Source: DATBVX01 sp963696675 (lineage in GTDB: Bacteria; Pseudomonadota; Gammaproteobacteria; Steroidobacterales; Steroidobacteraceae). From it: a DNA stretch of 64,000 nt. The number at the start of each line of letters is the position of its first letter. Within the stretch, counting starts at the first letter, position 1. The stretch covers positions 1 to 64,000 of the forward strand of contig CAVOLM010000059.1 of the NCBI GenBank assembly GCA_963696675.1, written 5' to 3'. Below, piece by piece: positions 57,248 to 64,000 of this stretch. The translations under genes were made by a program, and so were the position numbers. The notes beneath the pieces are model-generated. The model was not told where the DNA came from. It ran no database searches and saw only the letters and a program-made list of their open reading frames with translations.

Positions 57248-59495
57248 ATGAGCGCGGACGGTACTGCCAGCGGGCTTTCCAGGTTCTTCGCGGAGCTCAA
57301 ACGCCGCAATGTGGTGCGTGTGGCGCTCGTGTACCTCGGCACCGCGTGGCTGATCGTGAACGTCGGGATCGATCCTCGGTGAGACCTTTGAGGCTCCGCA
57401 TTGGGTGATGCGGGCGGTTGATACTGCTGCTTGCGCTGGGATTTCCGATCGCGCTCGGGTTCGCCTGGATGTTCGAACTGACGCCCGCGGGGCTCAAGCC
57501 TACCGAGGACGTCGATCCACAGCATTCGATCACGCATCACACTCGCCGCAAGCTCGACCGGATCATCATGATCGTGCTGGCACTGGTCGTGGTCGGGTTG
57601 ATTGTCGACCGGGTGGTGCGAGCGCCCGGCGCAGGGCACACGCAGAAGAGCACGAACGAATCGATCGCACAGGCGTCGGTTGCCGTGCTGCCGTTCGTGA
57701 ACATGAGCAGCGAGGCGAACAACGAGCCGTTCGCCGATGGCCTTTCGGAGGAAGTCCTCAACGTGCTGGCTGGAATCCAGGGGTTGAAGGTCGCCGGTAG
57801 AACGTCCTCGTTCTACTTCAAGGGCAAGAGCGAAAAGCCGGACGTGATCGCCGCGACGCTCGGTGTCAACCATCTTCTCGAAGGCAGCGTCCGTTGGGCG
57901 GGGCCACGCGTTCGCATCACGGCGCAGCTCATCGATGCCGCGACTGGTTTTCACCTGTGGTCGCAGTCCTACGACCGCGAGCTCAATGATGTATTTGCCG
58001 TGCAGGAAGAAATTGCCCGTTCAGTGGCGGGTGCATTGCAGGTGAAACTGCTGGCGGCGGACGAAGCGCACCTGACCAAACGCGGGACGCAGGATGCAGA
58101 AGCTCATCAGCTCTACCTGGTGGCGCGTGGTCGCATGCGCGAGCGAGACCTCGCGAGCCTGCGCGCTGCGAAGGCGCTGTTCGAGGATGCCATCAAGCGC
58201 GATCCGTCGTACGCAAATGCCTACTCGGGGCTTTCAGACACCTACTATCTGCTCTACCGGAATCACGGTGAAGAACTCGAGCAAGGCCCGCAGCTGGGTG
58301 AGCAGGCGGCCAACCGTGCGCTCGAGCTCGATCCGACTTCGAGTGAAGCGCACGCTTCGCGTGCCAACTTCGCTGAGCTTCGTTTCGAGGTTCACGGCGA
58401 AGCGCAGGGAACTCGATCGCGCATTGACGGACTACCAGCGCGCGGTTGAGCTCGACCCTACCAATGCCCAGGCCTATCACTGGTACGGCGCGGCGCTGGC
58501 GCAGAAAAGCCCAGATCAGGCGCTGCAAATGTACGAACGCGCCGTAGCCCTTGATCCCCTGATGAGGCAGGCACAACTCGCGGCAGCGGAGGTATACGAC
58601 TACCGCGGGCAAGCAGACAAGGCTCGCGAGCACGTCAACCAGGTCATCGAGCGCTACCCGGATTTCGCGAACGCCTATCAATCACTGGCTTTCCTGGAAT
58701 GGCGCGGCGGCCACCTGGTTGCAGCGCGCTCAGCTTTCCGCAAAGCCTATGAGCTTTCCGGCGATCCAACTGCCGCACTGTTCGTGCTGGTGACGAGCCT
58801 GAATCTCGATGATCGGGCGACAGCCAAGGAGTGGGAATCTAGAACGGTTGCCAACCCGTTCAACAAGGCAGGAGCCGACGCTGCGTGGCTCAGCATAGGT
58901 GGCAAGTACACAGAGGCGCTGGAGGCGTTTACGGCGCTCGCCCAGCAATTTCCAGAACGAGTACTTCGTGATACTGATGACTACCCAATTGGCATTGATC
59001 GTGAACCAGCCTGCTCGGGCAGTCGATCTTCTCGTCAAGCTGCGGCCAGAGCTGACACAGGACGATGCTCCGATCGCCATCCAGAACTGCGAAGCCGCAA
59101 TCATCGTCGCGGCAGCCTGGCAGCGCATGGATCGGCAGCCGGAGGCACAGCGATTGTTGCGGCGTGTGGGTGGCTGGATCGACGGCCCGGATTCTCCACA
59201 CTGGCCGGAGATGCGAATTACGCGCGCGCAGGTGCACGCCCTGCTGGGTGAGCGGCCACAAGCGTTGGACGCTTTGGACCGAGCCTTTGAGGAGGGCTTC
59301 CGGGGAACATTGGCAGTTGTCACGAACGGATATCCGTATGGCGGCGAGGACAATCCGCTGTTTCAGAACATCCGCAGCGAGCCGCGTTTTATCGCGTGGT
59401 ACGCGCGACTGCACGCTGACAACGCCCGCCAACTTGCGGTGCTGAAGGAAAAGGAGTCGACGGAGAAAGGCCCGGTGACGTCAGCGAGTCAGTGA
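57248..59495 (+). CDS. Membrane protein with TolB-like domain and TPR repeats; four frame breaks
   Basis: The start is ATG 57248 (MSADGTASGLSRFFAELKRR). Two membrane helices (VALVYLGTAWLIVNVG; LLLALGFPIALGFAWMFELTP) precede a third (IIMIVLALVVVGLIVD). A TolB/FlgO-like domain follows (SVAVLPFVNMSSEANNEPF; LLEGSVRWAGPRVRI), then about eight TPRs to the C terminus. One extra base near 57370, 57420, 58390 and 58950 breaks the frame; each corrected junction restores the expected sequence (for example RFE then FTAKRRELDRAL). This family often carries an N-terminal cyclase or DNA-binding domain elsewhere; here it has only the membrane part. Function is unknown. Confidence 0.8.
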
Positions 59496-59501
59496 CCGTT
59501 C

Positions 59502-60867
59502 CTAGCTGTTACGCGCCGACGGGGGCCGCTTGCGTGGCGCCTCGACTTCATCTTCGACGGGAGTAGTGCGCGCACGGCGATTGGTGAGCTCGGCCAGCTT
59601 CTCTTCATATGCGCGCGCAAATTCCTCGACGAAGGTATGTGGGAATTCGTCCTTCGGATTCTGCTTCAGCGTGTGATAGAGCTCGCCGTAGAGGTCCCAG
59701 TACTTCAACTTGTTCGCCGCGCCGAGGAGGCCGCCGCGCTTGCCGCCGCGATCGAAGCGCTCCTGCAGCTCGTGCGGGTCGAGGCGTTGCAGGAAGTCAT
59801 TGAACGCCACTTCCATGGCACCGACCATGGCCTGCTGGTGCAGGCGAATCTCGCGCAGGCTTTCACGCACCGCTTCAACGGGCCCGAGATAACGGGTGCC
59901 CTGCTGCTCGAAGAGCTTGCGCAGCGCCTCCTCGACACCGGCGGAGAAGCGCAGCGGATTGTTGTCGGCGGCCTGCACCGTTTCCTGCGTGATCCGGAAC
60001 CGGTTCTTGAGCTCGGCGCGTACCTGCATGATTTCCATCAGGCCCATCACGACCTCGCGCAGGATCTGGCCGGCGAGCGGCAACACCTGCGGCTGGATCG
60101 CGGCAGGAATGCCGGATGGGTCGATGCCGGCGCCACGACACAGGGCTTGCAAGCCCGCATCGGAGGCCGGCCGCAGGTTCGGCCGACGCGCGCAGGTTCG
60201 CATCCTGATCGGCGGAGCTCTTGGGAGGGCTGCGATAGGGGTCGATGCGCCGCCGCGTGGAGAGATTCCACGGCTGTTCGCCAGGCTTGGCCGCGGCAGC
60301 CTTCGGTCGAACCGGGACACGTGGTTTCGGCGTAAGCGGAGCGTCGGTGGAGATTCGTGGCAGGTCTACGGCCTGACCGTAGGCATTCACGGGCGTCACC
60401 GGGCGCGAGCCGCTCGACTCCGGCGCGAGCAGCGCATCGAGATTCAATGATTCACCGAGGTCATCCTCGGTCGATTGGCGGGCAGCAGATGAACCGAGGC
60501 CGTCGTAGGCAATGATCGCGCTCTTCTCGGGCGGAAAATCGTTCGCGGCGTCGATGCTGACGATCAATTCGTAGTCGCCGATGCGCAGCCGGTCACCATC
60601 CTTGAGCGCCTGCGGCCCGACATCGGAGATCGGCGCCGTTTCCTCGTTGACGTAGGTGCCGTTGGAGCTGGTATCGATCAGCCAGTAGCCACCGTCGCGG
60701 TATTCGATGGTGGCGTGATGACCGGAAACATAGCGTTCCGGATCGGGCAGGATCCAGTCGTTGTCGCTGGCGCGACCGATGGAGCCACCGTGGACACCGA
60801 ATATCTTGGTGCCCTCGGGCCCGAGAATTCTCGCGTGATTGCTGACGACCCTGAGTCGCAAAGCCAT
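59502..60867 (-). CDS. FHA-domain protein, TagH-like (type VI secretion-associated); one frame break
   Basis: ATG 60867 (MALRLRVVSNHARILGPEG) starts an FHA domain with the phosphothreonine pocket residues visible: GGSIGRASDNDW, YVSGHHATIEY and SSNGTYVNE. A low-complexity linker (residues ~115-220) follows. The frame changes near 60187 (DANLRA then RRPNLRPASDAGLQAL). The C-terminal region (EVVMGLMEIMQVRAELKNRF, then NNPLRFSAGVEEALRKLF and KLKYWDLYGELY) resembles the conserved C-terminal domain of T6SS FHA proteins. About 450 residues. No other T6SS gene lies in the window. Confidence 0.82.
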
Positions 60868-60987
60868 GTTCTTCCCTCGCCAAACCACCCGTTCGCCCTT
60901 GGGACCGCACGCGGCCCCACTCGACTGGATTCCGGTCGGTGCACCTGCCTGCGGAGCAGCGGACGGACGCACTTTCGCCAGTCTCCG

Positions 60988-60993
60988 TATAAT
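60988..60993 (+). promoter_or_regulatory. Candidate -10 box (TATAAT) upstream of the DUF1820 gene
   Basis: A perfect TATAAT lies 38 bases before ATG 61032, in the gap between the divergent FHA and DUF1820 genes. No recognisable -35 box is found at 16-18 bases. Confidence 0.3.
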
Positions 60994-61031
60994 GTACGAC
61001 GCAACACTATCAGCGCGATCAGCTTCACCGA

Positions 61032-61373
61032 ATGGCAGCCAGTCACATTTTCAAGGTCATGTTCGTGAACCAGGGCAAGGTCTACGAGATTTATGCCCGG
61101 AAGGTGAGCCATGGCAGCCTTTTTGGGTTCATCGAAGTGGAAGAGCTGGTGTTCGGGGAGCGCTCGAGCGTGGTCGTCGACCCCAGCGAAGAGCGCATCA
61201 AGAACGAATTCGAGGGCGTGAAACGCACCTACCTGCCGTTGCACGCGGTGGTGCGCATCGATGAAGTCAAGAAGCAGGGTGTCAGCAAGATCACCGTGCT
61301 CGAGGGCGCGAATGTCACGCAGTTTCCGGGCCCTGTCTACGCACCTGGCACCGACACGACCAAGCGTGGCTGA
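61032..61373 (+). CDS. DUF1820 family protein
   Basis: This 113-residue protein begins MAASHIFKVMFVNQGKVYEI and contains YARKVSHGSLFGFIEVEELVFGE and KRTYLPLHAVVRIDEV. These match a short, conserved gammaproteobacterial family of unknown function that I recognise as DUF1820. There is no signal peptide, membrane helix or catalytic motif. It lies between a divergent FHA gene and purL on the same strand, 79 bases before purL. Intact. Confidence 0.85.
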   Translation: MAASHIFKVMFVNQGKVYEIYARKVSHGSLFGFIEVEELVFGERSSVVVDPSEERIKNEFEGVKRTYLPLHAVVRIDEVKKQGVSKITVLEGANVTQFPGPVYAPGTDTTKRG

Positions 61374-61452
61374 TTAGGTTCACTGGCGCGCAACTGGTAT
61401 CATGCGCGCCTCGCTGACGGGCCGAACGCGGCCCGGATACCCGCCCAACAGA

Positions 61453-64000
61453 ATGCTGCTACTGCCAGGCTCGCCGGCGCTTTCTTCGTTCCGTCTCGAC
61501 AAGCTCTTGAGCGCCGTTCAGGCGCAACATCCTAGCGTCACCAGCATCACAGCGCGCTGGTGCCACCTCGCTGATCTCGAGCGCGAGCTCGGGCCGGCCG
61601 AACGGCGCATCCTCGACCAGCTGCTGACCTACGGTCCTCGTCTCGATGCCGGCGATGAAGCGGGCGAGCTGATCCTGGTCGTCCCGCGCTTTGGCACGGT
61701 TTCGCCGTGGTCGAGCAAGGCCACTGATATCGCTCACGTGTGCGGCCTCGAAGCCGTCAGGCGCCTCGAGCGCGGCATCGCTTATCGTGTTCAGGGCGAG
61801 GAAGTTCTCGAACGAGCCGCCCTGGAGCAGATCGCGGGGTCCCTGTATGACCGCATGACCGAGGTTCCATTGTGGGAACCCGCGCGGGCTGCCGCGCTCT
61901 TCGAGCATCACGCGCCGGAGCCGGTGGCGCGCATCGACCTCCTGAAGGGCGGGCGCATTGCCCTCGTGCAGGCCAACGAGCGCCTCGGCCTCGCCCTGTC
62001 GGCGGATGAAATCGACTACCTGGTGGAAAACTTCCGGCGCATGGGCCGTGACCCCACCGATGTCGAGCTGATGATGTTTGCGCAGGCGAATTCGGAGCAT
62101 TGCCGGCACAAGATCTTCAACGCCGAGTGGATCATTGACGGCGAGCAGCAGCCGAAGTCACTGTTCGCGATGATCCGCAACACCTACGCACACAATTCGC
62201 GCGGTGTGCTGTCCGCCTACCGAGACAATGCAGCGGTGATCGAAGGCTGGCCCGGCGCTCGTCTGTTCCCCGCAGGGCCGAGCAACACGTACGGCTATGT
62301 ACGCGAGTCGATCGATGTGCTGATGAAAGTGGAAACCCACAACCATCCGACCGCCATTGCACCGTTTCCCGGCGCAGCGACCGGTTCGGGCGGTGAGATT
62401 CGCGATGAAGGCGCGACCGGCTGCGGTGCCAAGCCGAAAGCGGGACTGACGGGCTTTACCGTATCGAACCTGCGCATTCCGGATGCGGTCAACGCGTGGG
62501 AAACGCAACGCGAGCTCTCACCGCGCATCGCCTCGGCGCTGCAAATCATGATCGACGGACCGATCGGCGCCGCGGCATTCAATAACGAATTCGGTCGGCC
62601 GAACATTCTCGGTTACTTCCGCTCCTTCGAACTCGCGCTTCCAGGGGATGCGCCCGGTCGCGTTCGCGGCTACCACAAGCCGATCATGATCGCTGGCGGC
62701 CTCGGCAACATCCGGCGTGCGCACGTCGAGAAACGCGAGATACCGATCGGCGCGCGCATCATCGTGCTTGGCGGGCCTGGCGATGCTCATCGGTCTGGGC
62801 GGTGGCGCGGCCTCATCGCTGGCGAGCGGCGCGAGCCAGGAAGATCTCGACTTCGCTTCTGTCCAGCGCGGCAACCCGGAAATCCAGCGTCGTGCGCAGG
62901 AAGTCATCGATCGCTGCTGGGCGCTCGGCGAGCGCAACCCGATTCTTCTGATTCACGATGTTGGCGCGGGCGGATTGTCGAACGCGGTGCCGGAGGCCAT
63001 CGCGCACAGTCACCGCGGTGGACGCATCGATTTTCGCAGCATTCCGACGGCCGAGCCGGGCATGTCACCGCTCGAGGTGTGGTGCAACGAGGCGCAGGAG
63101 CGTTATGTGCTCGCGGTTGCCGCCGATAGCGTGCCGATGCTCGAAGCCGTCTGCGAGCGGGAACGCTGCCCCTATGCCGTGATCGGCGAGATCACCGGCG
63201 ACGGACAACTGACCCTTGAAGACCGGCATTTCGAAAACCGGCCGGTCGATATGCCGTGTCGACGTGGTGCTCGGCAAGCCGCCGAAGATGTTGCGCGATG
63301 TGAAGAGCATTCGTTCGCAAGGGACTCCCTTCGATCCTGCGGCAATTCCGTTGCGCGACGCGCTGTCGCGGCTGCTTGCGCTGCCAACCGTCGCCGATAA
63401 GACATTCCTCATCACGATCGGCGATCGCACGGTTGGTGGCCTGATTGCGCGCGATCAGATGGTCGGCCCCTGGCAGGTGCCGGTGGCGGATGTCGCGGTC
63501 ACCGCTTCGGACTACGTCGGCTAGACCGGTGAGGCGATGGCGATGGGCGAGCGCTCGCCAGTCGCGCTGCTCGACGGCCCGGCGTCCGGGCGCCTGGCGG
63601 TGGGCGAGGCGATCACCAATATCCTCGCGGCCGACATCGAATCGCTCACACAGGTGCGCCTGTCGGCCAACTGGATGGCGGCCTGCGGTGAGCCCGGCGA
63701 GGACGCCACGTTGTATGCCACGGTCAAGGCGGTGGGCGAGGAATTGTGTCCGGCGCTCGGCATCACGATTCCCGTTGGCAAGGATTCCCTGTCGATGAAG
63801 TCCGCGTGGGCAGGCAGGAGCCAGGCCTATTCGGTCATCTCGCCGGTGTCGCTGATCGTCTCAGCCTTCGCGCCGGTGCGTGATATCCGGCGCACGCTCA
63901 CGCCGCAGCTGCGACTCGATGCCGGGGCGACGCGCCTGCTCCTGATCGATCTGGGTCGCGGCCGCAATCGTCTCGGTGGTTCGTGTCTCGCACAAGTGTA
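61453..64000 (+). CDS. purL: Phosphoribosylformylglycinamidine synthase PurL, 3' end outside window; two frame breaks and an in-frame TAG
   Basis: ATG 61453 (MLLLPGSPALSSFRLDKLLS) is the usual start of the long PurL; ATG 61402 is an alternative. Conserved stretches include MMFAQANSEHCRHKIFNA, KVETHNHPTAIAPFPGAATG and DEGATGCGAKPKAGL. One extra G at 62779-62780 (LGGP then AMLIGLGGGAASS) and one extra base near 63257 (VDMP then VDVVLGKPP) break the frame. At 63522-63524 a TAG stands where the family has Tyr before GEAMAMGER, and coding continues in the same frame to the window end (LSANWMAACGEPGEDA; VGKDSLSMK). It makes FGAM in purine synthesis. The amidotransferase domain is beyond the window. 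Confidence 0.94.

Noticed and set aside
1..64000. Programmed +1 frameshifting as a genome-wide mechanism
   Set aside because: Break sites share no slippery heptamer, no following stop codon and no hairpin, and they occur at arbitrary positions; insertion error is simpler.

Overview
The window is GC-rich chromosomal DNA (about 60-65% G+C by eye) from a gammaproteobacterium. The supporting evidence is the order tgt-yajC-secD-secF, the block ndk-rlmN-pilF-rodZ-hisS-yfgM-bamB-der, guaB-guaA-tadA, and trmJ next to iscS. The mix of acyl-CoA catabolism, IcmF and FHA/TPR proteins resembles Nevskiales, Steroidobacterales or Xanthomonadales relatives; that placement is inference. No phage, insertion sequence, CRISPR array or rRNA was seen. 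Two tRNAs are present: Leu(CAA) and Ser(CGA).

Layout. 1-1.5 kb: a small exported protein and an ETHE1-like metallo-beta-lactamase/rhodanese protein. 1.5-14.4 kb: a minus-strand acyl-CoA catabolic cluster (thiolase, enoyl-CoA hydratase, short-chain dehydrogenase, ETF-ubiquinone oxidoreductase, 3-oxoacid CoA-transferase A/B) that also carries a pair of M16 peptidases and a zapE C-terminal remnant. It is divergent from a fused acyl-CoA mutase, icmF. 14.4-18.2 kb: plsC, xerD, dsbC, fdxA and a Nudix hydrolase. 18.2-24.1 kb: two tandem paralogous autotransporters, one with four PKD-like repeats and one with a single copy. 24.4-26.9 kb: tRNA-Leu, then an ECF sigma/anti-sigma/PDZ operon with a candidate autoregulatory promoter. 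26.9-33.4 kb: queA-tgt-yajC-secDF and a TerC-family protein. 33.4-38.6 kb: an APC permease, suhB, trmJ, iscS, a degenerate IscU-like scaffold and iscA. 38.7-46.5 kb: the ndk-to-der housekeeping block without ispG. 46.5-48.2 kb: a MetX-family acyltransferase and a cysteine-dioxygenase-like cupin. 48.2-57.0 kb: M23 peptidase, xseA, guaBA, tadA, an aldehyde dehydrogenase and mltF. 57.1-64 kb: tRNA-Ser, a TolB-like/TPR membrane protein, an orphan T6SS-type FHA protein (TagH-like), a DUF1820 protein and the 5' part of purL.

A dominant property of this sequence is about thirty reading-frame breaks, most explicable as one extra base. They fall in essential genes (hisS, der, iscS, purL, tgt, queA) and accessory genes alike. 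The most economical reading is uncorrected insertion errors in the assembly, not thirty pseudogenes. I therefore give broken genes their full reconstructed extent and state where each frame changes. Sites where nonsense or truncation may be real (zapE fragment, purL TAG) are reported separately.

The most interesting accessory material is the tandem autotransporter pair with PKD-repeat expansion and a duplicated upstream element, the compact ECF sigma/anti-sigma/PDZ module, and the degenerate Fe-S scaffold.
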